A stretch of 64,000 nt of DNA from the NCBI GenBank assembly GCA_032718475.1, contig JAUCBJ010007162.1, positions 1 through 64,000 on the forward strand. Direction: 5' to 3'. The stretch's first letter is position 1, and each line of letters begins with the position of its first letter. Origin of the DNA: Nemertoderma westbladi (lineage: Eukaryota > Xenacoelomorpha > Nemertodermatida > Nemertodermatidae). Of this stretch, positions 42,486 through 54,042 are shown in pieces. The position numbers and the translations under genes are program-made. The notes under the pieces were generated by a model that was not told where the DNA came from, made no database searches, and saw only the letters and a list, made by a program, of their open reading frames with translations.

Positions 42486-44100
42486 GGTAGTATATGTACC
42501 AATAGTTCTAGGCTCTGATAGGTTGTTATTATTAGTTACAAATATTATCAGTAGCAGTAACAATATATGACTAAGTGGTGTTTGAGTAATCTATTACATG
42601 CATTGTATTCACTCCAAGAAGATTCTAGCACAATTATATTAGTGGTTCGTCTATAGCGATTAAACCCTGTACAACTTTATGCACAATGGATAAACAATAT
42701 AACACAGTTGTGTATATCAATGGCATAGCTTGAGCAACATGTTGTTGTGACTGTTTGTCTGCAAGGCCTTAATTGCTATCTTTCCTTTAATATGTAGCAG
42801 TCCCTGTATTGGTGTATGATAGTAACTGCCGAGAAAATGGCTGATGGCTAATAAGGTGGTATAATGAATTCTGTGATGGTGAAGTGCATATAAGGATAAT
42901 CCCATAAAAGGAATCCCACCAATGTCACCACTAGACAAAGTTGCTTTATAAAAATAATGATAATAATCAGAAAGCTGTATAAGAAAATCAATCACAGAAA
43001 GGAGTAAGTTTTTTATGTTCTCAACAACCTTGAGAGATTGTTGCGTTTAGCGTTGATCGCGAATTGCACACAAAGATATATTTTGCCGCAAAAGCTTTTA
43101 CATAACCAGCTTATTTAGGGATATCTTCATAAATTCACTGCGATATATGTATTGAAATGTGCCTCATTTGTAGAATTTTCGAAATTCAATTTACAACCTC
43201 ACAGCTTGCATCATCATATAGCTTTCCTCACGAAGACGCTTTGCATCATTGATTAATTACAAGGGATTAACACTGAACTACAATTGCGTATAAAGAGTAT
43301 ATGCAAGATAGGAGGAACATTACATTGTGTTACTTACTCGGACAGGATTATACAATATTATCACATCACAGCGTGTCACCGTTGGTATGTATTAGACATT
43401 ATATCCTTTGTTATATGGTTCATTCCATACTAAAATTGTACTGCGAAACATCACGCAGTTTACAAATAATATATTGTTACAGGTTTGCATTAATTTACCG
43501 CAGTAATAATCACATATTTATAAAAGTTACAATTTTATTTTATACCATGCCAGAAGCATGCTCATCAACTGTTTCAGCAATCTGACCGTAACAGGAATAC
43601 CGGTAAGAGTTGGTCACGGTACTGATTCCAGAGGTCCATAGGAGTATAATATGCATATATACAGTATATAAATGGTTTATATTTTAACTTACACTATCAA
43701 CATACTTCATTTGCAAATGAAATGAGTTGTGATTCTGGCTTCACAAAAATCCTAATCACATCCGCCGAAGGGCAAGAGTTAAGCGAAAAAGAGAGTTGGT
43801 GCAGGTTGAGCTTTTTACAAGTATAGTTTGATTTGATTCCATTTAGACCCACTTTATTGTGTTGTGGGGCTCTGAGCTACGGAGATAATGAGCAAGGAAG
43901 CTGGGTTTATTGATTTAGATTATAGATTTGGTCATTTACCAAGATTTCCTAGGTCGTCTTCATTGTCTGCTGCTATCACAGTATGACAGGTTCACAAAGA
44001 TCAAATTGGGTCTAATTTTGACTTAGAGAATTGTGAGGGCAGTAAGGGCAATCTTAGCCACAGGAAACCAACCACTTTGATCAATTTTTTATCAACTTTG
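42486..44100. other. Non-coding interval, includes a possible LTR terminus
   Basis: No gene is supported. At 43088-43102 the 15 bases gcaaaagcttttaca resemble the terminus of the element 2 LTR (cacaaaagcttttaca). This could be the edge of a related 3' LTR of the integrase relic, but the neighbouring bases do not match either LTR, so this is weak. Confidence 0.4.
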
Positions 44101-44381
44101 ATTACTTTGTCTTTTTCACATTTCTTTGCAGCATTCGAAATTCCCATTGTCCACAGTCATATTTCAGTTGCAACAGTAGCTTATTCATCAACCATATATT
44201 AATCTTTGCAGCTGGATGGAACCATGTTAATAGGAAGCTCACGGATAAGAGGTTCTGAAGAAGTGCTGACGTCAGATTGCTTCCTCCAAATGACACATCT
44301 TTCTAATTGGTCTTTTGTAGATACCAACAAAAGTTTTGACTTCAGTGGATCGAACCAATCCAGATTTATCTGGGAACGTCT

Positions 44382-45420
44382 TTATGAATTTAGTTGTAGA
44401 ACATCTTCATGAAGAAGGACAACATCATCGACCTGGAGATTTACACGTTTTTGATGCCACTTGCGACGAATCTGGAGCGTGCTGATGTACTTCCTGAGCC
44501 ACTTGTTCCAGACGTCGTTCGATATAAGTCGCGCCTGCCTCCAGCTCGTAGGTGTCACTGTCGTCAAATGGTCCGGGAGGGTAATTATAGGAGGGACATT
44601 GGATAAGTAAGTTATTGGGTGTTAAGATGTTGTTACAGTTACAGTACAGATGGGCCTGCTATTTACAATAGATTCAGCCTCAGCTAAAGTAGTTAAAAGT
44701 ACATCATCTGTAACTGGGGCATCTTGCAGTAGGCCGTACAGAATTTATTTAGTAATTTTAACTAATCTCTCAAAAACTCCACCCATATGAGGTGCCCCTG
44801 CTGGAGGAATATAACACCATGTTACTCCTATAATGGTTTTAAATCTAAAATGAATTTTTCAGACCAGAGCTCAATGTTTTGTTTCATTTTTGAGTCGACA
44901 CCAACAAAGTTGGATCCATTATCAGACAATATATCCTTAGGAGTACCTCGACGTGCAATATGACACCTGAGTGGGTTGATGAAGGCATCTTCTGATGCAT
45001 CACCAGCAATATCTAAAGATATACAGCGTGAGAGTATAAACATGTATAAAGAATGCCATAACGCTTCATAGTAGAAGTACTACGATTTTTTCGATACTTG
45101 ACTTGTAAAGGGTTAAACATGTCTACTACAGAGTAAGTAAATGGGGGAACATATGGAGTGAGACGAGACTTAGGTAAAGGTGCCATGAGCTGTTCCATCC
45201 TACGAGCAGTCGAGCATGTTTCTTACGACAAAGAAAACATTTACAGAACGGGATAATGACTGGAGTCCGATTATCCAGCATTTTTCATGAATTATGATGG
45301 TGACCTGGTCACGTCCAGCTTGGCCAGATTTTACTTGAGTGCTCCAAACCAATATTTTTGCAAGGGGGTGTGAATTCGAAAGAATGATTGCATAGGCAGC
45401 ATCAAATGAAACTGGCGCTG
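44382..45420 (-). pseudogene. BEL/Pao integrase relic
   Basis: Read on the minus strand from 45420: an N-terminal stretch (SNSHPLAKILV), a partial zinc region (CxxC-like, near 45230), the lead into the core (MAPLPKSRLTPYVPPFTY, then KRYGILYTCLYSHAVYL), the catalytic region with RRGTPKDILSDNGSNFVG (Asp and the following DNG.NF motif), a GAPHMGGVFERLV segment near 44780, and the C-terminal DUF5641-like part (WNKWLRKYISTLQIRRKW ... VDDVVLLHED). Frameshifts and stops separate these pieces. Upstream, the relic runs directly into the dispersed repeat at 45421, so gag, protease and RT are deleted. Confidence 0.87.
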
Positions 45421-45900
45421 TCAAGGCTTTTACAGGTGGCTAACCCTACATCAGCCAAAGGAGTTCGTTTGTAGCCCTTGTGAGTACTATCAAATGCCTT
45501 GGGATACCTGCCGCATAGCAGGAGTACTCACGAATGTTTGTATATTTATATATTATCTAATATATATATCTGGTCTGGACGTATGATTAATTACTTCAAG
45601 TGTAAGCGTGACTTATTTATATAGCAAGTAGGACGCTATATTGAATCTAGTGCGTGGTAAGCACACAGTTCACTCGTACTGAACACATTATAGTATTAAT
45701 AAATTATAGTTACAAGTTGGGGAATAATATTGCAGTATTACGGATGCCTACACTCGCACTAAATGAACCGAATCTATTACAGACAGGTCACAGTAAGCAC
45801 TCACTGGGTGGAAGGCAAAATGGTATGATCCTTGGTCTTGTATCTTCATAAACAACATAGACAAATAATATACACAAATAATATAAACAGGAAGTTACAC
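45421..45900 (-). repeat. Dispersed LTR/leader-like repeat, copy 2
   Basis: Inverted relative to 28720-29326. The segment nearest the integrase keeps the reading CGRYPKAFDSTHKGYKRT in the same strand as the integrase. Its position, 5' of BEL/Pao pol remains, supports an LTR plus leader or gag-start identity. Confidence 0.65.
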
Positions 45901-46848
45901 GTTCGTGGGGCCTTCGCGCAGGACGAGGCTCAGTTATCAGATACAGATTAAAATTGAGCGATAGGCTATAATTTACTATACCATACTCAGGTGTTGAAAT
46001 TACGCCAAGCGCGCCAGCATGGTAGAATACGGGCTGATGGGCGTCAGTATTACAGCCGCCAAATGAAGGTTTTACCGGCAAAGCCTCATAAAATAATCAA
46101 AAACGGCCCTTAACGCATTCCAAATCTTTATCCGGGACATAGGGAATGTGTTCATTGTCTTTGAGGATGCTCAAGATAATTACTCAGACCATGTCTCTGT
46201 GGTGTCATCATTTAAAGCTTATTTGATCCTGATCCCCCTGTACACAAAAAGCAACATTCCCATTATTCTATAAAGATACTGAGACAGGCTCGATGCTGGA
46301 GTATTAGTTACTGAAACGATTTAAACAGTGTTTAAAGATTCTGTCAACTCAGAAATATCAAAGATATCACCTACGTGATCTGGCAACTTACAAGAGAGAG
46401 AAATGAACCTTGATCATCTCAATATGTTTGATTATGAGACAATCCAGCAGTATCGAATGCAGCCAGGAAATAAATCCCTACCATTAAGTGAATAAAGCCT
46501 TCAGAGAATGTAAAATGGTCTTTCACCATAGTGTCAAGGTCACAACTCTGGTGCAAGCATGGAAGATAATTGGAAAATGAGTTAGTAGCTATGAGTACTA
46601 GGTGGAAGGAAGAACCACATTTCCACTGTCCGAGTTCGCTCGCCCTAGTAGTAAATTTCTATATATGCTTTCTATATGTAATAATATTGCTTCAATAACA
46701 TTCATTATATATATATATATATATATATTATATATTATTGAACAAATTCATAGTTAACTAATCCATAGATTCTTAGAACTGTTATATAACTGTATTGGAA
46801 CTGATAAATAACTTTAGTTTCAATATTTTGGTTAAAAGTGGTGATATA
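45901..46848. other. Non-coding interval upstream of the secreted-protein gene
   Basis: No gene is supported. A (TA)n microsatellite lies at about 46705-46729. The proximal 120 bases are very AT-rich; no distinct promoter element can be told apart from this background. Confidence 0.5.
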
Positions 46849-47478
46849 ATGCAATTAATTGCAACAGCATTTCTTCCTTTTCTCATACGAATTACTTACA
46901 GCAATGATTGTCTAAATTCCTTTAACTGGGCAGTATCTTCGGCCAACAAAGACCTACAAGACAGATACGTACGTATAGTGGCAAGGTATATAGAAGTCAA
47001 TAATGCCGAATATTCGTATTATACGGAGAGGTATGGAATTTCAACGGATTGCGCTGTTTGTAGCGACTTGAGATACCAAGTAAGGGGTTACTCAGATAGG
47101 AATGATGCGATTTCTCTGGAAATTGTGCTCAAGAAATGCCATGGGGATTTGGTAGATTGCCTAGCCATGGACGAGTACGCGTGTGAATCCTTTCGCACAT
47201 ACATGCTTCCAGCCGCCAAGTCAGAGGAAATTGAAAAGGACATCGTTTTCTTTGGGCTGGCAGTGAGAAGGGCAGTGGTGAGTGAGCTCAGAGATTTATA
47301 CGAGGCGTGTCAGCAGAATTGCTGCAATAGAACATGTTCGGAACCAGAATGGGAGTTCGACGTCATGAAGACAACAACTACTACAGTGGCCACTCCCTCT
47401 GTTGTTTCAGAAAGCGGTTCCGATGATGTCACAGCCATGGTATGGTTGATTGGGCTTCTTGCGTTGGTTCTAGTTTAA
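46849..47478 (+). CDS. Predicted secreted cysteine-rich protein, possibly GPI-anchored (210 aa)
   Basis: The open frame begins at 46795, but the Met at 46849 starts a good signal peptide (MQLIATAFLPFLIRITYS), so I prefer it. The mature part has ten cysteines, including TDCAVC and QQNCCNRTC, which could form five disulfides, and one N-glycosylation sequon (NRT). A Thr-rich linker (TTTTTVATPS) follows. The end (SESGSDDVTAMVW then LIGLLALVLV) is a hydrophobic tail without a cytoplasmic part, as in GPI-anchored proteins. No known family is recognised. The gene appears to be one exon, but a 5' non-coding exon cannot be excluded. It is intact and unlike the surrounding transposon relics. Confidence 0.7.
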   Translation: MQLIATAFLPFLIRITYSNDCLNSFNWAVSSANKDLQDRYVRIVARYIEVNNAEYSYYTERYGISTDCAVCSDLRYQVRGYSDRNDAISLEIVLKKCHGDLVDCLAMDEYACESFRTYMLPAAKSEEIEKDIVFFGLAVRRAVVSELRDLYEACQQNCCNRTCSEPEWEFDVMKTTTTTVATPSVVSESGSDDVTAMVWLIGLLALVLV

Positions 47479-47532
47479 GAAGCACTCCGTGAAATATCAA
47501 ATTCCTACATCCATCGGTAGAAAGTGAAACTA

Positions 47533-47538
47533 AATAAA
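47533..47538 (+). terminator. Candidate poly(A) signal of the secreted-protein gene
   Basis: aataaa 55 bases after the stop at 47478. The first such hexamer downstream of the ORF. Confidence 0.5.
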
Positions 47539-48600
47539 GTATCACTGGTGGAGGTTATATTGTTATCCAAAAGATTGCAGGCCCGGTGCACAACCAACTG
47601 ACCTACTTAGACACAAATGTCAATAAATGACATTTATATTTGATAGTTGTTGCCTCAAATTGGAAGGATTTCTTAACAATAAGTACATTAAAAATTATTA
47701 TAATGAAGTTAAGTTCCGAATAACATTGTAACAGGATCGATCAATTTTATTATCAAAATATAATGAACTGTTGGAATGTTTCTTTCATACAATAATACTC
47801 ATATTCTGTGTACCGCTGATTTCTCTGATTATGCCCTATACAGTATTTCTGTTTATTTTAGAATCTTTTTCTCATTATCACAAACAAGTATAATGGAATT
47901 TAAATTATCTAAATATAGTTTATATTTATTATATATGTTCCTAATATATATTAGTATATTTCATTACGGTTGGTAGAAATGCTGTACAGTAGCGTCCATA
48001 GATCACATCATATGAGTTAAACTGAACTGACTTGCATCATTGGCCCCTACTGATATTCAGTACTGTACTGGTGCTGCTACAGCTATGCTACACTGCACAC
48101 GGTAGCTAATCGTACTTCTCAGTACCGGTATGTTAAAGATACAGTATACAGTACCGGTACTGTACAAGAAGTTTTATTTAATTTAAATTTTGAATTGAAA
48201 TATATTTGTTAATTATATCTGTAACTTTTGAATAGGTGCGCGGTTGATATTTATGTATATTATCTATAATTAATTAACCTTGTTAGTAAATAATCACACT
48301 GGAGGTAGTTGGTTGTAAATGTAAAATGTTATCGCAAATTTTGTCGCAATCGTAATATAGACTTGTTTATTGTTTTGATTAGAACACTCATCTACTTTAC
48401 TGTAACCTCCTGATTTTGATAAAGAACAAAATGACAAATTCTAGGCGCACACCAAACGTGAGGCGGATCTATTTGATTTTAAATAAACATATTAACCAAC
48501 TATATGAAAGTTTGAGATGTCAGTTATATTCAATGAAAAATTCTGGGTTGGAGCAAGTTAAATATTATTATTAATCGATTTCAAATATAAATATATTTCG
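47539..48600. other. Non-coding AT-rich interval
   Basis: No gene is supported. accggta words occur near 48123 and 48153. Confidence 0.5.
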
Positions 48601-48880
48601 GTAGCTCAGCGCTATCATTATCAATAAAGTACTGATTCTATTATGAAGTTCTTATATTATAAGTTCTCTATTATAAAGAATTGACTACCGTAACGTATGA
48701 CTTGATAATTGCACAAAAAACATAATAAAATTGTGTAATTGTTTTTGTTTTTTGGTTACAAAAATTGATTCTGTTTTTTGTGCATTTTTCAACAGATATC
48801 AAGTCGTACGTTACAGTAGTCAATTCTGCAATTTATATTAGAAGAAGTACTTTATTGATAATGATAGCCCTGAACTAACG
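48601..48880. mobile_element. MITE-like hairpin element
   Basis: A perfect 23-bp inverted repeat (gctatcattatcaataaag... at 48611-48633 and 48846-48868) is followed inward by a second diverged inverted stretch (gaattgactaccgtaacgta against tacgttacagtagtcaattc). The whole 280-bp unit can fold on itself. No coding capacity and no clear target duplication, so a miniature inverted-repeat element is the best call. Confidence 0.7.
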
Positions 48881-49435
48881 TAATATGCCTACTGTAGTAG
48901 AAATTAGACTAAAACAGAAGAATTTGATTAAAATTGGCGGGAAATTCAAATTTAATTTTTCCCATGAAATCATCCTAAGAACTAACTAATAAATATGTCT
49001 AATTTTAAGGCATATATATCACTCCCCATATAGGTTTGTGTGAGCTAATGCGGGATTATTTCCTTGGAAAAGACATACATCCGTTACTGTTGTGTCCTGA
49101 TTTATTCATATAACATTATTAAATTTATTAACAAATAATTATTGATTGTTAATTATTGTGCCTCGCTCTTTTTTGCTTGTTTATATCTCTATATATGAGA
49201 TCTTACAATATTTATAATAAGAATTCGTTCAATATATTATATTATATTCATTAAAATTGATAATTTGTATTTATCTTACGGTAAATTTCTCTAATCCACC
49301 GCACATCCCGATATGACTTAGTTAACGAACGAGCGCAGCGATCAAGGTCAATACGATGGATAGAATAATAAATGCATCGCTCATTATAGCTGTAACGTCT
49401 TTATAAATAATTGATAAACCTTAGAATGAAACTGA
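48881..49435. other. Non-coding AT-rich interval
   Basis: Nothing recognisable. Confidence 0.4.
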
Positions 49436-49630
49436 GAGGACGGGGTAGCTCAGTGGTTGAGCGTTGGGCTTTCAATCGATTGGTTGTAGGTTCAAGCCTC
49501 CCCAAGTTCCTCTCAACCTTTTATCCACTGGAGTCGATTCAATGAGTACCAGTTAAGTTACTGGGAGCAAAACAAGGGATAGGAGTAGAGCAAACAACTA
49601 GTCTGCAAACGCTAAAACTTCTGACTGTGT
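49436..49630 (+). mobile_element. tRNA-derived SINE
   Basis: A box TAGCTCAGTGG (49446-49456) and B box GGTTCAAGCCT (49489-49499) are canonical RNA polymerase III promoter boxes with tRNA spacing. The acceptor stem pairs only through an offset (GAGGA with TCCTC, GGGG with CCCC), and anticodon and T stems have mismatches, so this is not a working tRNA. A body of about 110 bases (with gagtaccagttaagttactggg) follows, as in a SINE. The end is not precisely fixed. Confidence 0.65.
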
Positions 49631-51027
49631 GAATTAAATGTTTTAATTTTAACTTTTCTACTTTCACGCGGTTACACTTCATAATTATACATTTTTAGAA
49701 ATTCCACAAATTAATTCCATTAATAAAAGTTCCATTAGCAGTATTTCATTCGGACATTCTACTTTGTAATAAAACTGAATTGCATACTTTGTCGTAATGT
49801 ACTTAACAGCGTTATGAAACTTGTTTAATTATTTACACTTCACTCACTATGTTCGTTTGTGTAAAAAAAACCACTTGAATCTGCACAATGTAAAATCTCT
49901 GTGTATCAAATCAAAATACACTGTTAATAAACGAAAAAAATGCAGACATGTCATATAACTGCCCTGAAACAAATACGGTTTATTGTAAAATTTTCGACCA
50001 ACAACAATAAATTGTATGTTTCGAAACAATCCAGTTCACACAAAAACTATTCCTTAACAAAAATGCATCCTGAATTAAAATTAATGTTGTTACCCTACAT
50101 TGAGTGGATTGAGAGTGGGCAGGAACAAAGACAATTTATCAGGCTTCTGTGAAGGGAAGGAGTTCCCGTGTGTGTGTGTGTATCAACCAGGTGAAGGGGC
50201 CTCAGACACCCCGCTGGGTGGGCACCCGACCTACCTTTGGGTGTCACTGGTGGCTGTACAGTGTACACAGATAGTGAGGCACCCTTTCTAACCGTAACTG
50301 TCTGTGTATGGAGTGATACTGTCAGACACCCTGCTGATTTCTGGACATCCCTTGAAGACGATGGTCCATTTACTGCGTGGGAAAACATTCTAATCTTATT
50401 TTTATAGCCGCGGCTTCTTGATTTCAAGCACTTATGTAACACTCATTATGAGAACTACATGCTGACATGGAATATATATAGATAATAGCCGTATAATGTA
50501 GGCCTATATATACAAAGGGTGTTAGAAAATCGATCTTTCTCCAAACAAATTGCATGTTTCTAAAAAGTACTATATTGTACTCTCATTCTTATTTACTATT
50601 GCTTTCAATTTTACTACAGAATCAAAGAAACGGCTTGACTTCGAGACACAAATAGGAACAGCTTCTGGTTGCTAACTGGTGAACAGTATTGCAGAATACT
50701 GAATTACATGTTGATTTCAATGCTTTCCCGACTTTTAAGTGTTGTCTTTCCGGCAAGACGAAGTTTTCCTGCGACTTGCCGTCGATATGCGCAGCCGAAC
50801 ATATGGCAGAAATACTTTTCGGACAGTGATCTACGGTTATTCACAATGTTTGTGGCCATTTTAACTGTGGTATACCGTTTTTTATCACTGTGGCTGAGTG
50901 TTGTAACAATTTTTTGGTGTCAGAAATTCCACTTATCCATGTGAACCTGGCATGGGGAAGTATATATATAGTGAGGTAGATCGTGAGTGTATGTATTAAA
51001 CAGTGATAAGCACGATGAACTGGACCT
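49631..51027. other. Non-coding interval with a GC-richer island
   Basis: A (TG)n run near 50167 opens a GC-richer patch (50150-50450). It has open frames on both strands, but I see no domain or splice evidence. No other gene is supported. Confidence 0.4.
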
Positions 51028-51354
51028 CTGACAATTCGCCCTTAGCGGCAGACAGAGGAACTGTAAAACTCTGTCTGTGTGTAGAATTGATATATAAGCA
51101 ATGCTGGTAGGTTACTACTACCAAATTTCAGATGAATCTGATGGTTAGTTCTATAATTACAGGTAATTTTGCTTTTCTGTCAATTCGCCCCTTAGCGCCA
51201 GACAGAGGAACTATAGAAGTCTCTCTGTATGCAGAATTTCTAAACTTTTTATAGACTACATGTGTACCAAGTTTGGTTCCATTTCATTCGTGATTGACCG
51301 ACTTATTAGTATTCAAACATTCTAGCCACAAACCCAGGCACCCACAAACAAAAC

Positions 51355-51398
<44 letters not shown>
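51028..51398. repeat. Duplicated 40-bp segment and (CTAA)n microsatellite
   Basis: The word caattcgcccYttagcg-cagacagaggaact occurs near 51030 and again near 51180, 150 bases apart. A run of (CTAA)n fills about 51357-51398. Together they may be a degraded SINE or similar element with a tetranucleotide tail. Confidence 0.7.
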
Positions 51399-51555
51399 AA
51401 ACAAACTAATAATAGCTGCAGGAACGCGAGCAGAGCTCCAGTCATAGTTGCTAATTACATGGAGAATTTCGTGGAAAATTGCTTTCAGTGAAATCAACAT
51501 CCCTGGACAAAAAGAGATCGAGAATAATGAAATACAACTCGTACATACGACTTAC

Positions 51556-52045
51556 ATTACTTCGCCCGCGTCCAACCTTAGCCCTGGGGAAATCTTCGCC
51601 CGCACTCAATCTTCACCCGCGAGCAACTTTTCCCAATTATTAACCATTTAAGTTAACAATTGAGGGAAAGGAGCAGGTTAGAGAAACGGCTTTTTCTAAC
51701 CAAAACAATAAACGATGTTGTTACCAATTGAGGGAAAGGAGCAGGTTAGAGAGACGGCTTTTTCTAACCAAAACAATAAACGATGTTGCTACCAATTGAG
51801 GGAAAGGAGCAGGTTAGAGAGACGGCTTTTCAAACCATAACAATAAACGATGTTGTTACCAATTGAGAGAAAGGAGCAAGTTAACAGATACGGCTTTTTC
51901 TAACCAAAAAACAATAATTGTTTATTGGGAAGGTTGCTCGCGGGCGAAGAATGCCTGCGGGTGAAGGTATCCGCCGGGCGATAGTTGCTCATTTTGAGAG
52001 CGAAGGTTGCTCTCGGGCGAAGCTTTCTAGCGGGCGAAGTTTGCT
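51556..52045. mobile_element. Foldback-like element with repeat-bearing ends
   Basis: The left end (51559-51640) contains several cttcgcccgc/cttcacccgc words, and the right end (51928-52045) several inverted counterparts (gcgggcgaag, gcgggtgaag, cgggcgaag). The inner edges match best: cgagcaactttTcccaat against attgggaaggttgctcg. The middle is four tandem 67-68-bp units. Foldback elements are known for long termini made of short direct repeats. No ORF. Confidence 0.6.
51653..51925. repeat. 67-68-bp tandem repeat, four units
   Basis: Units start near 51655, 51723, 51791 and 51858, each with ccaattgagggaaaggagca and acggctttttctaacc, ending aataaacgatgttg. The third lacks a few T and the last is truncated. 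Confidence 0.92.
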
Positions 52046-52780
52046 GCGTACAGTACTATCTTTTAAACATGCGTAACGATTAGTTTACCTGCACTGAATA
52101 CGGTACCTCTTACCTTTAATTCTGGAATAACCTGTGACCACAAACTATTATATGGATCTTATTACAGAATGTTTATTGTTTTTATTGACGAATTTTATTG
52201 TGCAATTCCATGAATTTTATTTAACATAATATGCAACATGTTTTTTTTATCTGTTAATATAATTGTCGGCTCAACTCACAGACCCGATGAAATGAAATGA
52301 AATATATAACCGGCATTAATGGAATTCAATCTGACCTTTCTAAGTTAATAGATGCAGGGTGCAGGCCTATAGAATAATGTTAAACATATTGTATATAATT
52401 TTAGTATTTATAGGTGCAATACAAGCGTTATTAACAATATGGTGGTGCTGGAATTTGGAATTGATGAAAATTCTGCTGCTGAATCTAAAATAACAGTCTC
52501 AATTTCATGGACTTCACAATAGTCACTACTATTGCATTTTAAAAATATTTACGTGAGATTTTATGGTTAATGAATGAGTTAATTAAAGCTACACCTGCTA
52601 TTCTCTGGTATCTTGCATATTGTATAGGCACCGGTACCGGTATAATGAGAGTGACCAGCCGAATTAACTGAATAACAAACATCCCTAGAGGGAAGTAGAT
52701 GTTGGTTGCTCTACCAGCCGGAGGCGTTTTTTAGACGGCAAATTGGTGTTATTTATTTGGCCTTTTGGTTTGGGTTTATA
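52046..52780. other. Non-coding AT-rich interval
   Basis: Only short accggta words near 52630; no gene. Confidence 0.4.
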
Positions 52781-53105
52781 TACATACACCATGACCCGTA
52801 GTAATATTTTATCATTTTCGGATGACACGGACCCCCCCCCCCCCCCCCAGATTTTTCTACAAATATTTATCATATTGCTTGAAATTTGAAACACAACTTG
52901 TCAACTAGTTCCACTCACCGTCGTTGACCCCAGGAAGCGGGAATTTTCTATGTTGCATTTAACTTTTTTATAAGCGTTTTGAAAAAGTGTTTTTTTTTGC
53001 GAAATCGCAACCTCCGTATCGTGGCCATTCTTCACATTAGTCGTAATTTTTTTAATATCATTAAAAAGCTTGCGTTGCAAGGATTCCAAATATGTAACAT
53101 AACTA

Positions 53106-53424
53106 CAGTCCCAATCCCAATAAACATTAACTTGGTCGTTTTGGCGGCCAAAATAACCAAAATCACCAAAAAAATTTAGTGTATTCCTATGGGCTACTTG
53201 GTCGTTTTGGCGAAGCGATTTAACTCGAATCAGCTCAATCCAGACAGTCTGTCTCCTTGGCCATCCATTTGGTGGATCTGACTAAATGTCGGCTCGCTTT
53301 CATTTTTATTATTGACAGATTGCCTCAGAAGTTCCTTTCATGAATGCCGCAATTTATATTTGGCCATTTTGGTCGTTTTGGCCGCTAAAATGACCAAGTT
53401 AATGTTTATTGGGATTGGGACTGA
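53106..53424. mobile_element. MITE with cagtcccaatccc termini
   Basis: The first 44 bases (cagtcccaatcccaataa ... ggcggcc) recur inverted at 53381-53424 with two mismatches. The termini begin CAGT, as in many Tc1/mariner-type elements; the left flank ends in TA while the right flank reads AA, so a TA duplication is not preserved. Internal ORFs are absent. Confidence 0.75.
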
Positions 53425-53469
53425 ATGTATATATATATTGAGTAGCTATTCATACTTAGACAAAATGTT

Positions 53470-54042
53470 CCAGAACTTTGCGTATTTATCAAATAGAATA
53501 ATTAAATGGCAATATTCTAAGAAAAAATATCCCCTATGGTTCTTTATGCATTCTCATCGTATTCAAGATATCTCAAACTTCAACACCTAAAAGAACTTGA
53601 TAAAATAAAATCAACATGTGTTAAACGTGTTCTAGGGCTACACAAGTCTGCGTCATCAACGCTCGCACTACACATAATAGGTAGAAATACGATGGTTGAC
53701 GACATTCTAGAACGCTCCCCTCAAACCATTTTACAACCAGAAATTCTAGAACAGTATCGGGCCTTTCGAAACAAAAGAAATACTCATTTTGAATCGCAGG
53801 GATACGCCAATGGCCCGGCGTTCACCTCAACTACTTGGCGAGCGCCAGGCCAAAAATACCGTCACGTAATAACCCGCGCCACCTGTCATGGATTTCACAA
53901 TAAATTGTGTGAAAATAAAACACCTTTCCATACGCTCACAACAGACTGCACCTGTCGGTTTTGCGGAGGGTGCTGCAGCGACCGATTACATGTTTTCAGC
54001 TGTCAATCATCCCCAACTGCGGCCAAACTAGCAACTGGCTAA
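53470..54042 (+). pseudogene. LINE C-terminal fragment with CCHC-type motif
   Basis: The 168-codon frame at 53536-54042 contains LKELDKIKSTCVKRVLGL, which resembles the thumb/linker of non-LTR polymerases, and ends with CTCRFCGGCCSDRLHVFSC, a Cys/His cluster like that at the C-terminus of many LINE ORF2 proteins. The preceding 60 bases read related sequence in another frame. It is unlike the LINE family at 0.3-4.7 kb. No catalytic motif is left. Confidence 0.65.

Noticed and set aside
42717-42995. 92-codon minus-strand frame (GIPFMGLSLYALHHHRIHY) as a gene
   Set aside because: Composition is somewhat protein-like, but no domain, splice signal or neighbour supports it.
49436-49513. Functional tRNA gene
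   Set aside because: A and B boxes are good, but anticodon, T and acceptor stems carry mismatches or need an insertion, and a SINE-like body follows.
50095-50442. 115-codon minus-strand frame in the GC-richer island
   Set aside because: It depends on a (CA)n tract and lower stop frequency in GC-rich DNA. No domain or start context supports it.
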